DNA of 48,477 nucleotides from DAOTTI01 sp034437795 (GTDB lineage Bacteria > Chloroflexota > UBA11872 > UBA12225): positions 1 to 48,477 of the forward strand of contig DAOTTI010000036.1 of NCBI GenBank assembly GCA_034437795.1, given 5' to 3'. Of this stretch, positions 29,985 to 37,691 are shown in pieces; positions within the stretch are counted from its first letter, which is position 1, and every line of letters begins with the position of its first letter. The notes beneath the pieces were generated by a model, which had not been told where the DNA came from, made no database searches, and saw only the letters and a list, made by a program, of their open reading frames with translations. A program made the translations under genes and the position numbers.

Positions 29985-30014
29985 AGTCTAGCAGTGCCCA
30001 GGGGGCGCGGTCAA
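29985..30014 (-). promoter_or_regulatory. Promoter upstream of the SAM-I riboswitch
   Basis: On the minus strand TTGACC (30009-30014) and TAGACT (29985-29990) are spaced by 18 nt. Transcription would start near 29978, about 50 nt before the aptamer. The match to sigma-70 boxes is 5/6 and 4/6. Confidence 0.5.
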
Positions 30015-30186
30015 ACGCGGGGCGGGCATGGGTATCATTACCGTATCGCGGAGCGCCTCTCAGGGCAGGCCTTCCAAGAGGTGAAGGCAATGGAGGCGCA
30101 CGCCAGCTGGGGCACGTCGCACCCGCTGTGGCGGCGCGCTCCCCAAATGACTACGGGTCAAGGCACACGGAGGCATACGCAAGCGG

Positions 30187-31062
30187 ATGCAGCAGCAAGT
30201 ACAGGTGAGCCGGCTACCGGACCAGGTACTGGACGACGCGGCGGCGTTTTTCGCGCGGCGCGGCGCGCGGGTATGGGACCGCACCGGGTCCGGCTTGCGC
30301 TTTGCGCTCCACGGCGCGCAATCCGGCGAAGGGGGGCGCGTGGTGGTGGCGCCGGCGGCCGGCAGCACCACCGTGACGGTGGAAGCGGACGGGCTCAGCG
30401 TCTGGGCCATGGCCGAGTCCTTCGTGCGAGAGCTGCGGAAGCAGGCCAAGGGCCAGGCGCGCGATGCGGCCCGCCAGGCCCGCAGCGACGCAGCCGCCAC
30501 CATCCGCGGCAGCTTCAGCGAGCTTCGCCAGCGCCTGGGCATGCCCGCGCCGGAGCGCTCCGCCGAGCCGGAGACCGAGGGCCCGCGTGAGCGCCGGCCG
30601 GCACGGCCCCCCCGCGCTCCCGAGGCGCGCCCACGCACGCCGGAGCGCCGCGCCAGGCGCGCCGAACCCGCTGAGACGGCCACGGTAGCGGGGGCGCCGG
30701 CCGAAGCCCCCGCACCTGCGCCGGATGCCGACCACCGGCCCGCCGGCGCCGGGGCGAACGAGCCTGGCGCTGCTCCACATCCGGCGGGTGGTCCACCGGC
30801 GGACGACCAGGCGCGCGGCCTGGCTGAACCGGCCCCCGCTTTGGAGACACTGGCCGCCACGCCTCCCAGCCCGGAGATGGCCGGAGCCGTCCCCGAACCG
30901 GACCAGGTGGCGGCCGGTGAGCCATCGGCGACGGCGGCCGCCCACAGCGGCGCCGGTAGCCCCGCTCACCCGCCCACGCTCGATCCGAGCAAGCCCCCGC
31001 CAGAAGGCCCGACCTACGGCCGGCCGCAGCCCCCAGCCGAGCCCCCTCCCGCCTCAAGCTAG
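30187..31062 (+). CDS. Uncharacterised protein, small N-domain plus long disordered tail
   Basis: 291 residues. Residues 1-85 form a compact alpha/beta domain (QVLDDAAAFFARRGARVWDR, GSGLRFALHGAQ, GGRVVVAPAAGSTTVTVEAD, WAMAESFVRELRKQ), followed by a short basic helix and about 170 residues of Pro/Ala/Glu/Arg-rich, surely disordered sequence. The N-domain resembles in pattern the N-domain of the convergent gene at 31234-31779 (hydrophobic helix, strand, strand, helix with AVIDAAARFLAQRGVTITHRS), suggesting a diverged pair. Function unknown. The ribosome-binding site is weak, so the exact start is uncertain. Confidence 0.65.
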   Translation: MQQQVQVSRLPDQVLDDAAAFFARRGARVWDRTGSGLRFALHGAQSGEGGRVVVAPAAGSTTVTVEADGLSVWAMAESFVRELRKQAKGQARDAARQARSDAAATIRGSFSELRQRLGMPAPERSAEPETEGPRERRPARPPRAPEARPRTPERRARRAEPAETATVAGAPAEAPAPAPDADHRPAGAGANEPGAAPHPAGGPPADDQARGLAEPAPALETLAATPPSPEMAGAVPEPDQVAAGEPSATAAAHSGAGSPAHPPTLDPSKPPPEGPTYGRPQPPAEPPPASS

Positions 31063-31092
31063 CCTGCATTCTTCACCGCCAGCGATCCATCC

Positions 31093-31131
31093 CCCCTCCC
31101 TCTGGGAGAGGGCCAGGGTGAGGGCTCCGCT
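31093..31131. repeat. Palindromic repeat between the convergent unknown pair
   Basis: CCCTCCCTCTGGGAGAGGG followed by CCAGGGTGAGGGCTCCGCTCG, a typical member of the dispersed family, midway between the stops at 31062 and 31234. Confidence 0.7.
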
Positions 31132-31233
31132 CGAAAATGGGCGCGGCGAGCGCGGGCTCGCTCAGTCCCGCCCCGCGTCGTCATCATTCAGCGGCGCTGG
31201 CCGGTGGCGCTGTTCGTGCCTCAAGCCCGTGCC

Positions 31234-31779
31234 TCAGGCGAGCGCGGGCTCGTCCGGTTCCTCCGGCGGCGCCGCCGCGGCCTTGCGCGCCAGCGCCAGC
31301 CAGCGCCGCTTGACGGCCGCCACCCTGGCCTCGACCGCCGCCTGGTCAGCGCCCTGCTTCGCCAGGCTGGCGCGAAGCTGCGCCTCAAACACCGGCCAGC
31401 GCGCCTCGTCGTAGACCCCGCGCTCCAGCTCCTGCACTGCGGCCGCCACGCGGCGGGAGCCGGCCTGATGCTCGGCCACGAAGGCGGCCGCGGCGGCGAC
31501 CGCCTCACCCTGGCCATGAACCGTCACCCAGACGCGGCACCAGGTCGGCTTGAGCTGGACGGGGACGGCGGCCATCTGCCCTGAGTTGGGTGGTAGCAGG
31601 GCTGCACCGGTTTCCGCCGGCTCGCCGGCTTCGGTGCCGGCCGTACCCGGCGGGCCGGCAAAGGCGACGGAATACGGCGAACGGTGGGTGATGGTGACGC
31701 CCCGCTGCGCCAGAAACCGCGCCGCCGCGTCGATTACCGCCTCGGCCGGCTGATCAAAATAGAGCAGCGCCTCAGGCAT
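31234..31779 (-). CDS. Uncharacterised protein related to the 30187 gene product
   Basis: 181 residues. N-domain as above (MPEALLYFDQPAEAVIDAAA, RFLAQRGVTITHRSPYSVAF), a short variable insertion (GTAGTEAGEPAETGAALLPP), a strand VPVQLKPTWCRVWVTVHGQG, helix EAVAAAAAFVAEHQAGSRRV, and a C-terminal helical region (VQELERGVYDEARWPVFEAQLRA then a long Arg/Ala helix). Soluble; no catalytic motif. ATG 31777-31779 with GGAAGGG upstream. It is convergent with its presumed paralogue. Confidence 0.7.
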   Translation of the reverse strand: MPEALLYFDQPAEAVIDAAARFLAQRGVTITHRSPYSVAFAGPPGTAGTEAGEPAETGAALLPPNSGQMAAVPVQLKPTWCRVWVTVHGQGEAVAAAAAFVAEHQAGSRRVAAAVQELERGVYDEARWPVFEAQLRASLAKQGADQAAVEARVAAVKRRWLALARKAAAAPPEEPDEPALA

Positions 31780-31851
31780 CGTGCCGCGCCCTTCCCCGAT
31801 CAGGTTTGCCGTGGCTGCGGGGCTGCGCCGTCGTGCGCAGGGCCGGTCCCC

Positions 31852-31890
31852 GGCCGGCGGGCGTGATCAGCCCCAAGACGCCCGCCGGCC
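31852..31890 (-). terminator. 13-bp GC-rich hairpin after the 107-residue protein gene
   Basis: GGCCGGCGGGCGT (31852-31864) pairs exactly with ACGCCCGCCGGCC (31878-31890) across a 13-nt loop. It follows the stop of the gene at 31935-32258 on the minus strand. There is no T-tract. A role as terminator is likely but not certain. Confidence 0.5.
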
Positions 31891-31934
31891 CCGGGCCGGT
31901 GAACCGCCGCTCAAACGTGGCGGCCGCCCCGCCC

Positions 31935-32258
31935 TTACGAGGCCTGCCTCTTGGCGGCACGCGTCGCGCGGGCCTTCTCCACCCGCGCCCGCCGCGCCTC
32001 GGGAGAGAGGTTCACAACCCGCTTCTCCGGGTTCGCCACCTTGAAGCGCACCGTATGGCTTTCAGACGGCAGACGAGCCAGACGCATGCTCAGCTGCCGC
32101 GCCGCCGCGTTCAGGCAACGCATCACCTTGCGGGTCGTTTCTCCCTGCTCAAGCGGAAGAGTCACGACCTGCCCCACGTTCAACTTGCGCAAAAAGTTCT
32201 TGTACGGCGTGAGATCCTCAGTGGTAGTAGAGATTTCCGCTCGCGCAAAATTCGGCAT
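31935..32258 (-). CDS. Uncharacterised basic 107-residue protein
   Basis: ATG 32256-32258 has GGAGGG about 10 nt upstream. MPNFARAEISTTTEDLTPYK, NFLRKLNVGQVVTLPLEQGE, TTRKVMRCLNAAARQLSMRL, ARLPSESHTVRFKVANPEKR: an N-terminal strand region, a basic amphipathic helix and a strongly basic C-terminus (RRARVEKARATRAAKRQ). The basic, helical nature suggests nucleic acid binding. TRKVMRCLNAAARQLSMRL may be a DNA-recognition helix. I do not recognise the family. A tandem 15-bp repeat lies 90 nt upstream. Confidence 0.75.
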   Translation of the reverse strand: MPNFARAEISTTTEDLTPYKNFLRKLNVGQVVTLPLEQGETTRKVMRCLNAAARQLSMRLARLPSESHTVRFKVANPEKRVVNLSPEARRARVEKARATRAAKRQAS

Positions 32259-32276
32259 CGACCAAGAGCCCTCCAT

Positions 32277-32586
32277 ATCCGGCTACCAGAGCACTCGAAC
32301 TACCATACCATATTGTGCGGTCGAGTGGATGGCGCATAACTCAATGCAAGTGTACCGTCGTCAAGTGTACCGTCGTCAGTGTTGTTAGCCAATCCAAACC
32401 CGCCCAACCACAGGCGTTTCCCCCACCACTCTTTCCTCACATGATGGCCGGCAACGCGTCTGTAAGACCAGCAGCGAGCATGGCGTCAGGCCACGTTCCG
32501 GCCGCAGGGAGGGCGCCTGGAACCTGTTGCGCAGCCGGCCCGTTCCGCCACGTTCACTGGTGGTGTAGCATCTCAACAGGAGCCGG
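32277..32586. other. Divergent intergenic region with a 15-bp tandem repeat
   Basis: AAGTGTACCGTCGTC occurs twice head-to-tail at 32348-32362 and 32363-32377. ATACCATATTGT (32305-32316) is AT-rich against the background and may hold the -10 of the minus-strand gene. No gene is seen in the remaining 200 nt up to the GNAT start. Confidence 0.5.
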
Positions 32587-32595
32587 GTGCCGCCA

Positions 32596-33108
32596 ATGAC
32601 GCAGACGCCAGCCCCCCAAGCGCCGCCCCAGGACGCCTACCATGTGCCGCCTGGAGTGCAGCTCCGCCTCGCCTTCCCGCAGGAAGAAGGGGCGGTCATG
32701 GCCTTGCGCCGCGCCAGCGGCTGGAGCGCGGAAACCGTCCCCCAGCAGTTCCGCGCCATGCGCGACGGCCGGCGCGACATCTGGGTCGCTATCTGCGACG
32801 GCTATCTCGTGGGCACCATCACCGCCGAATGGGTAGGTGATGACCCCCAGCTCGCGGATGGGCGCACCACCGCCCACATCTCCAACCTGGTCGTGCATCC
32901 CGCCTACCGCCACCGCGGCATCGGCCGTGCCCTGCTCGGGGCGGTCGAGCGGTCCGCGGCCAACCGAGGCTGCACCACGATCACCATCGGCGTGGATCAC
33001 GGTAATACGTACGCGCGCAATCTCTACGAGCGCCTGGGCTATCGCTACCTCAAGGACGTGCAGGCCCCGTGGGGCCTCATTCACATCCTGTGGAAGACGC
33101 TGACCTGA
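32596..33108 (+). CDS. GNAT-family N-acetyltransferase
   Basis: 170 residues. VWVAICDGYLVGTITAEW-like strands, ISNLVVHPAYRHRGIGRALL (acetyl-CoA pyrophosphate-binding motif A, R-H-R-G-I-G) and ARNLYERLGYRYLKDV (motif B) are diagnostic. It transfers an acetyl group to an unknown amine; the N-terminal 20 residues are Pro/Gln-rich. ATG 32596 is used; GTG 32587 has AGGAG only 4 nt upstream and could be the true start. Stands alone between divergent neighbours. Confidence 0.92.
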   Translation: MTQTPAPQAPPQDAYHVPPGVQLRLAFPQEEGAVMALRRASGWSAETVPQQFRAMRDGRRDIWVAICDGYLVGTITAEWVGDDPQLADGRTTAHISNLVVHPAYRHRGIGRALLGAVERSAANRGCTTITIGVDHGNTYARNLYERLGYRYLKDVQAPWGLIHILWKTLT

Positions 33109-33171
33109 CGCACGCGGTGGCCGGCGGCACGGCGACCGTGCGGCGGACGGTACGCTGATCCGCCGCGCCGG

Positions 33172-33969
33172 CTAGCGCCGGTACAGGTGGATGGTCACGC
33201 GCGCCGCGCCAGCGCCGGCCGGCCAGTCGCGCTCCTGCGTCACCGTTTCCGCCCGCCAGCCGATGGCCGCCGCCCGCCGCACGAACTCGGCGCTCGTGGC
33301 CCGTCCCGGCTCGGCCAGCCAGAACCATCCACCTGGCGCGACCAGACGGGGTACCAGCGCCAGCAACGGCTCCACGTCCTCGCGCTCGTAGAGCACGTCG
33401 GCGGCCAGCACCAGCGCAAATGGTCCGGCGCGGACCAGCCGCCGGCGCCCCGCGTCCAATCGCCAGTCAGCCAGGAGCGTGCGGGGCGCCGCGCCGGTGT
33501 TGACGAGCGCGTTGTAGCGGCAGTAGGCCAGCGCCTCCGCGAAGCAGTCCGCCACCGCCAGACGGGCTCCTGCCTGCAGCGCGGCCACGGCAGTCACCCC
33601 CAGCCCGCAGCCCAGCTCCAGGGCGCGGCGCCCCGCCACCTGTGCCCGGCGCTGGAGTACGGCCTCCGCCAGGGCCAGGCCGCTCGGCCACAGCGTGGCC
33701 CAGTACGGCAGGTAGGGCTCGACGCCTCCCCGCTGCGGGACCGATCCAGCGCCCAGCGCCCTGGCCAGCTCGTCCAGCACGCCGTCTGGATTGGCGGGCA
33801 CGGCGATCTCATACGGCCTCGGCGCGCCGGGCACCGGCACCAGCAGGCGCTTGACCGGCCGGCGCGCCTCCAGCCGCCGCTGCAGGGAGAGCAGCGCCCT
33901 GACCCGGCGTCTCCGTGCCGGAACGGGCAGGGGTGCAGGCAGCAGGGATACGGGGACGGGCGCCTCCAT
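33172..33969 (-). CDS. Class I SAM methyltransferase (Methyltransf_16-like)
   Basis: 265 residues. PYWATLWPSGLALAEAVLQR, ELGCGLGVTAVAALQAGA (motif I), LAVADCFAEAL, LLADWR and LVLAADVLYEREDVEPLL follow the order of the lysine-methyltransferase (METTL/Methyltransf_16, ETF-beta KMT) group; ADVLYE is the characteristic motif after strand 4. It probably methylates a protein lysine. The first 60 residues are Pro/Arg-rich and of unclear origin, so the true start may be later. It begins 12 nt after the eIF2B-like gene's stop, thus in one operon. Confidence 0.88.
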   Translation of the reverse strand: MEAPVPVSLLPAPLPVPARRRRVRALLSLQRRLEARRPVKRLLVPVPGAPRPYEIAVPANPDGVLDELARALGAGSVPQRGGVEPYLPYWATLWPSGLALAEAVLQRRAQVAGRRALELGCGLGVTAVAALQAGARLAVADCFAEALAYCRYNALVNTGAAPRTLLADWRLDAGRRRLVRAGPFALVLAADVLYEREDVEPLLALVPRLVAPGGWFWLAEPGRATSAEFVRRAAAIGWRAETVTQERDWPAGAGAARVTIHLYRR

Positions 33970-33981
33970 CGGATGGCTCGC

Positions 33982-34902
33982 TCACGCCGATGCGCCAGCC
34001 GCCGTGGCGCGCGCTTCTTCATCTCCGTGACGGCCGGCCAGGGTCTGCAGCCAGGGGTGGATGCGCCAGGACGCGAGGGCTGCCGGCACCTGTCGCGCAG
34101 GGAGGGGCCCATTCGGAGTAATCACGGCGCTCAGCAGGTCGAAGGGCACTACCTCGAAGTAGGGGTTACGGACCTTGACGCCTGGAATGGGATCGGGGAG
34201 CACCTCGCGCGCATCGCGGTCCGCCTCGCTGGTGTCCGGCAGTGGCAGGGGCCACCACTTCTCCGGACCTGCCAGGGCGTGGACGGGGCGGCCCCGCTCG
34301 CGTGCCGCCGCGGCTAGGGCCCACGAGCCGATCTTATTGCTCACGCCGTGAGGGGTGACGCTATCCGCACCCAGCACCACCACGTCCCCGGCGTCCAGCA
34401 GGACCCGCGCGGCCGCGTCCACCGCCAGGCTGACACGAAGCCCGTCCCCCGCTAGGCGCCGCGCCAGGTCGCGCCCTTCCAGGCGTGGCCGGCTCTCCAG
34501 GACCAGCACCGGGCCCCGCCAGCGCCGCAGCGCCGCCTCCACTACCGAGCTGGCTGAGAGCGTCACCGCCCGCTCGGCCTCCAGCCGGAGCAGGCCGTCA
34601 GCGTGCCTCGCGATGGCCTGCGCGTTACGCTCCCCGCGCCGGACAAACTCCCGCGCCGTGTCGGCCGCAGCCTGCGCGCCAGCGCCGGCATCGATGGCTG
34701 CCCAGGCGACCGCGTTGGCCAGGTTCCACAACGCCGCCATCGCCGGCTGGCCTGCCAGCAGGCGCTCGATGGCCTCACGTAAGGCCGGCTCTCCCTCGCC
34801 GGCCGCCAGCGCCAGGCCGGCGGCCGCTCGCTTGGCGATCGCCCACGAGCCGGACTGGCGGTCGCTGGCTGCGCCGGCAATGATCTCTCGCCAGTCGCTC
34901 AC
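33982..34902 (-). CDS. eIF2B-alpha/beta/delta-like protein
   Basis: 306 residues. The N-terminal helical region (WREIIAGAASDRQSGSWAIA) precedes a Rossmann-like domain with VLVLESRPRLEGRDLARRLA, VVLGADSVTPHGVSNKIGSW and GRPVHALAGPEKWWP, the eIF2B / methylthioribose-1-phosphate isomerase / ribose-1,5-bisphosphate isomerase fold. GADSVTPHG stands where isomerases have GADxxxxNG or GADRI. A sugar-phosphate isomerase or regulatory role is possible; the substrate is unknown. Start GTG 34900-34902, preceded by GGAGACGG and overlapping the stop of a 25-codon leader whose sequence repeats this gene's own start. Confidence 0.85.
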   Translation of the reverse strand: MSDWREIIAGAASDRQSGSWAIAKRAAAGLALAAGEGEPALREAIERLLAGQPAMAALWNLANAVAWAAIDAGAGAQAAADTAREFVRRGERNAQAIARHADGLLRLEAERAVTLSASSVVEAALRRWRGPVLVLESRPRLEGRDLARRLAGDGLRVSLAVDAAARVLLDAGDVVVLGADSVTPHGVSNKIGSWALAAAARERGRPVHALAGPEKWWPLPLPDTSEADRDAREVLPDPIPGVKVRNPYFEVVPFDLLSAVITPNGPLPARQVPAALASWRIHPWLQTLAGRHGDEEARATAAGASA

Positions 34903-34976
34903 CCGTCTCCTGCCGTTGCTGTTCCCCATTGCGCCGAGCGTGTTGCGCCGGCGATCATCTCGCCCCAGGCGCTCAC
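34899..34976 (-). CDS. 25-residue leader peptide duplicating the eIF2B-like start
   Basis: AGGAGGGG about 3 nt before GTG 34974-34976, then MSAWGEMIAGATRSAQWG and a short tail, ending in TGA that overlaps the GTG of the main gene (GTGA). The first residues parallel the main protein's start (MSDWREIIAGAASDRQSG), and the DNA of the two starts is similar too, so it looks like a tandem duplication that left an upstream mini-ORF coupled to the gene. It could tune translation. Confidence 0.5.
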   Translation of the reverse strand: MSAWGEMIAGATRSAQWGTATAGDG

Positions 34977-35060
34977 ACGCCCCTCCTGACCTGATGCGCG
35001 TCTCGCTGGCCCTTGCCGGCGCGCATCCGGGCGCCGTGTTCCCCGGCTAGAGACGGCGCG

Positions 35061-35154
35061 ATACGGTTTCATACGATGTGGCGCCACGCGCTGCGGCTGG
35101 CCATCGCCGTGGCCTCGCCTGCAGACGCAGCCATACGGTTTCATACGATGTGGC
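35061..35154. repeat. 22-bp direct repeat upstream of gamma-glutamyltransferase
   Basis: The same 22 nt (beginning ATACGGTTTCATACGATG) occur at 35061-35082 and 35133-35154, 72 nt apart, in the divergent spacer between the eIF2B-like and gamma-glutamyltransferase genes. Each contains two ATACG elements. Possible operator for either gene. No standard promoter is obvious. Confidence 0.65.
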
Positions 35155-35211
35155 CGGCGAGACGACGCGCTCTCCACACAGAGGATAGGCAAGAAAGGAT
35201 GATGAGATCAG

Positions 35212-36951
35212 ATGGCAGTCGAGATCGCGGTACTGGGCCCGCACGGGTTGCGATCTGAGGCGAACCGGCCGGTGACCATGGGGCGCCGCGGCCTGGTGTG
35301 CTCCGGCCACCAGGCGGCGAGCCTGGCCGGCATCAACGTGCTGCAGCGGGGCGGTGACGCGGTCGACGCGGCCGTCGCTGTGGCCGCCGCCCTGAACGTC
35401 GCGGAACCCAACATGTCTGGCGTCGGGGGCGACGGGTTCATCATGCTCTACCGGCACGCCAGCCGCCGCGTGGAGGTGGTGAATGCGACCGGTCCCGCCC
35501 CCGCCCTGGCTACCCGCGAGAGCTACCTGCCGGACGGCATCCCGCTCAAAGGCATCCGCTCGGTGTCCGTGCCCGGGCTGGTCGACGGCTGGCTGGAGGC
35601 CCACCGGCGCTACGGGCGCCTGGCGCTGCATACCGTGCTCGAGCCGGCCATCGACCTGGCCGAGAATGGCCTGCCGGTCAGCTACCGGCTGGCGGCGGCC
35701 CTGGCCGAGGCGCGGAGCCTCGGCACGTTTGCCACCTCTCAGGCGATCTTCTGGCCGGGCGGCCGGCCACTGCGCCCGGGCGAGCTCCTCGTCCAGCGCG
35801 ATCTGGCCAGGACCCTGCGCGGCCTGGCGGAGTACGGGCGCGACTACTTCTACGCCGGGCCCGTGGCGCGGGCGATCGACGCCACCTCCAGGGAGCACGG
35901 TGGGGCCCTGCGCTATGAGGACCTGGCCGCCTTCCGAGCGCGGTGGCAGGAGCCAATCTGGACGACCTACCGTGGGCGGCTGGTCTTCGAAACCCCGCCG
36001 AACTCCAGCGGCCACGTCCTGCTCCAGGAGCTGAACCTGGTCGAAGGCTTCGACCTCGCGGCGATGGGGTGGCAAAGCGCCGAGGCCATTCACCTCATGG
36101 TGGAGGTGAAGAAGCTGGCCTTTGCCGACCGCGAACGCTACCTGGGCGACCCCGATTTCGTTGACGTGCCGCTCGACGGCCTCCTCTCCAAGGAGTACGC
36201 CACCGAGCGCCGCCGGCTCATCGACCCGCAGCGGGCGGCGCCGCCAGGCTCCGTCTCCGCGGGAGACCCGTGGCGGTACCAGGGGCGCTCCCAACTGGCC
36301 CGCCCGCGCTCCCCACGGGCCGCCGCCCGCGCGGCCGTGGAGGAGACGACCTGTTTCGTCGTCGTCGACGGCGAAGGGAATGCCGTCTGTCAGCTCCAGA
36401 GCCTCCAGCAGAGCTTTGGCTCCGAGCTGGTGGCCGGCGACACCGGCGTGCTCTTGAACAACCGGATGACCTACTGGCACCTGGAGCCGGATCATCCCGA
36501 TTGCCTGCTGCCCGGCAAGCGGGTGCGGCACACGATGAACACGGTCATGGTCTTCGATGCGCCCCCGTCGGGGCAGGATGGCCCGGGACCCCTGCTGCTG
36601 GTCCTGGGTACCCCGGGAGCGGACACCCAGGTGCAGACCAACCTCCAGCTCGTCAGCGCCATCCTGGACTTCGGGCTCAACCCCGTGGAGGCGGTCGAGG
36701 CGCCCCGCTGGCGCCACCTGCAGAACCCGACCGAGTCCACCGTGCCGCACACCTGCGAGGACGCGCTCATCCTCGAGTCGCGGCTGCCCCCGACAGTACG
36801 CGACGCCCTGGCCGCCAAAGGGCACCCCGTGCAGGTCATCGGGCCGTGGGCCGCCGTGGGCAGCGCGATGGTCATCCGGCACGACCCCGTAACGGGCGTG
36901 CTGCACGGCGGGGCCGACCCGCGCCGCGACGGATACGCTCTCGGCTGGTGA
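35212..36951 (+). CDS. ggt: Gamma-glutamyltransferase-family protein
   Basis: 579 residues. GLVCSGHQAASLAGINVLQR, GGDAVDAAVAVAAALNVAEP, MSGVGGDGF, NATGPAPALA, GIRSVSVPGLVDGW and the AVEETTCFVVVDGEGNAVCQ segment are family hallmarks. Autocleavage would occur before Thr379, the nucleophile (Thr379-Thr380, usually TTH; here TTC). The enzyme hydrolyses or transfers gamma-glutamyl groups from glutathione-like peptides; some relatives are acylases. No signal peptide, so it is predicted cytoplasmic, unlike E. coli Ggt. ATG 35212 follows AGAAAGGATGATGAG. Divergent from the eIF2B-like operon. Confidence 0.92.
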   Translation: MAVEIAVLGPHGLRSEANRPVTMGRRGLVCSGHQAASLAGINVLQRGGDAVDAAVAVAAALNVAEPNMSGVGGDGFIMLYRHASRRVEVVNATGPAPALATRESYLPDGIPLKGIRSVSVPGLVDGWLEAHRRYGRLALHTVLEPAIDLAENGLPVSYRLAAALAEARSLGTFATSQAIFWPGGRPLRPGELLVQRDLARTLRGLAEYGRDYFYAGPVARAIDATSREHGGALRYEDLAAFRARWQEPIWTTYRGRLVFETPPNSSGHVLLQELNLVEGFDLAAMGWQSAEAIHLMVEVKKLAFADRERYLGDPDFVDVPLDGLLSKEYATERRRLIDPQRAAPPGSVSAGDPWRYQGRSQLARPRSPRAAARAAVEETTCFVVVDGEGNAVCQLQSLQQSFGSELVAGDTGVLLNNRMTYWHLEPDHPDCLLPGKRVRHTMNTVMVFDAPPSGQDGPGPLLLVLGTPGADTQVQTNLQLVSAILDFGLNPVEAVEAPRWRHLQNPTESTVPHTCEDALILESRLPPTVRDALAAKGHPVQVIGPWAAVGSAMVIRHDPVTGVLHGGADPRRDGYALGW

Positions 36952-36974
36952 GCCTGCCACCCCGCTCGCCCGCA

Positions 36975-37183
36975 TCATTCACGGGCAACGGGGGGTTTCC
37001 TCTTCCTGTGGGAGAGCGGGGGCCCGCAAAGCGGGCAGCGGTGAGGGCTCCACTCTGGCAAATCCGCCATGCTCGTCCAGAGCGCCAGCGCCGCATGGAA
37101 ACGGCTGGCCATGTCCACAGGAATCGGCTATCCCCCTGTGGGGCACTAGCGACGGATGCAAAGGCTGGCCATGTCCACAGGAA
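36975..37183. repeat. Variant palindromic repeat and a 21-bp direct repeat
   Basis: 36999-37052 (CCTCTTCCTGTGGGAGAGCG then GGCAGCGGTGAGGGCTCC) matches the unit at 4859-4912. Then 21 nt containing ATGTCCACAGGAA recur at 37103-37123 and 37163-37183, exactly 60 nt apart. No gene in this gap. Confidence 0.65.
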
Positions 37184-37195
37184 ACCAGGTTAGCG

Positions 37196-37486
37196 CTATT
37201 CCAGGCTCTCGCCCGGCTCCAGCAGGAGCCAGACGCCGCGATCGTCGCCCTCGCGCACGAAGAGATACTGCTTATTGAGCCGGGCCATCTCGCCGTTCCG
37301 TACCGCCAGGCGCGTCGGCTTCCCATCGAGCGCCACCACCACCTCACGGGGCGCCTTCTCCAGCATGATCACGACCGGCTCGCTCGGATAGCGGCACACC
37401 AGCTCGGCCACCGCCGGGTCATGGTAGATGCGGCCGGCGTCGATGACCTCCGGCCCGTGTCGCGCCGGCTCCACGTTCGCTGCCAT
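37196..37486 (-). CDS. Uncharacterised 96-residue protein
   Basis: ATG 37484-37486 with GGAGGG about 11 nt upstream. MAANVEPARHGPEVIDAGRI, YHDPAVAELVCRYPSEPVVI, MLEKAPREVVVALDGKPTRL, AVRNGEMARLNKQYLFVREG, DDRGVWLLLEPGESLE: a beta-rich small domain ending in repeated strands. No recognised motif. Convergent with the gamma-glutamyltransferase gene. Confidence 0.7.
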   Translation of the reverse strand: MAANVEPARHGPEVIDAGRIYHDPAVAELVCRYPSEPVVIMLEKAPREVVVALDGKPTRLAVRNGEMARLNKQYLFVREGDDRGVWLLLEPGESLE

Positions 37487-37569
37487 TAGCTCTGTTCCCT
37501 CCAGCTACCAGTCTACGGCCTCGACTGTCGGGCACGGCCGGCGGGTGAAAGCACCTCTTCCGGCCAGTG

Positions 37570-37665
37570 CCCCGTTGCGTTCGCTCTCCTTGTGGGAGAG
37601 GGCTTTCATGGATACCTTTACCAGCGGAGCCCTCACCCTAATCCCCTGCCCAAGGGAGACGGGAC
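37570..37665. repeat. Palindromic repeat pair
   Basis: GCTCTCCTTGTGGGAGAGGGC (37578-37598) and an inverted tail GAGCCCTCACCCTAATCCCC (37628-37647) belong to the dispersed family. No gene found between 37487 and 37691. Confidence 0.55.
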
Positions 37666-37691
37666 TGCTCGCTGGCCATGAATGATCTATG

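Noticed and set aside
35047..36978. 643-codon minus-strand frame opposite gamma-glutamyltransferase
   Set aside because: Shadow of the identified plus-strand gene in a high-GC sequence.
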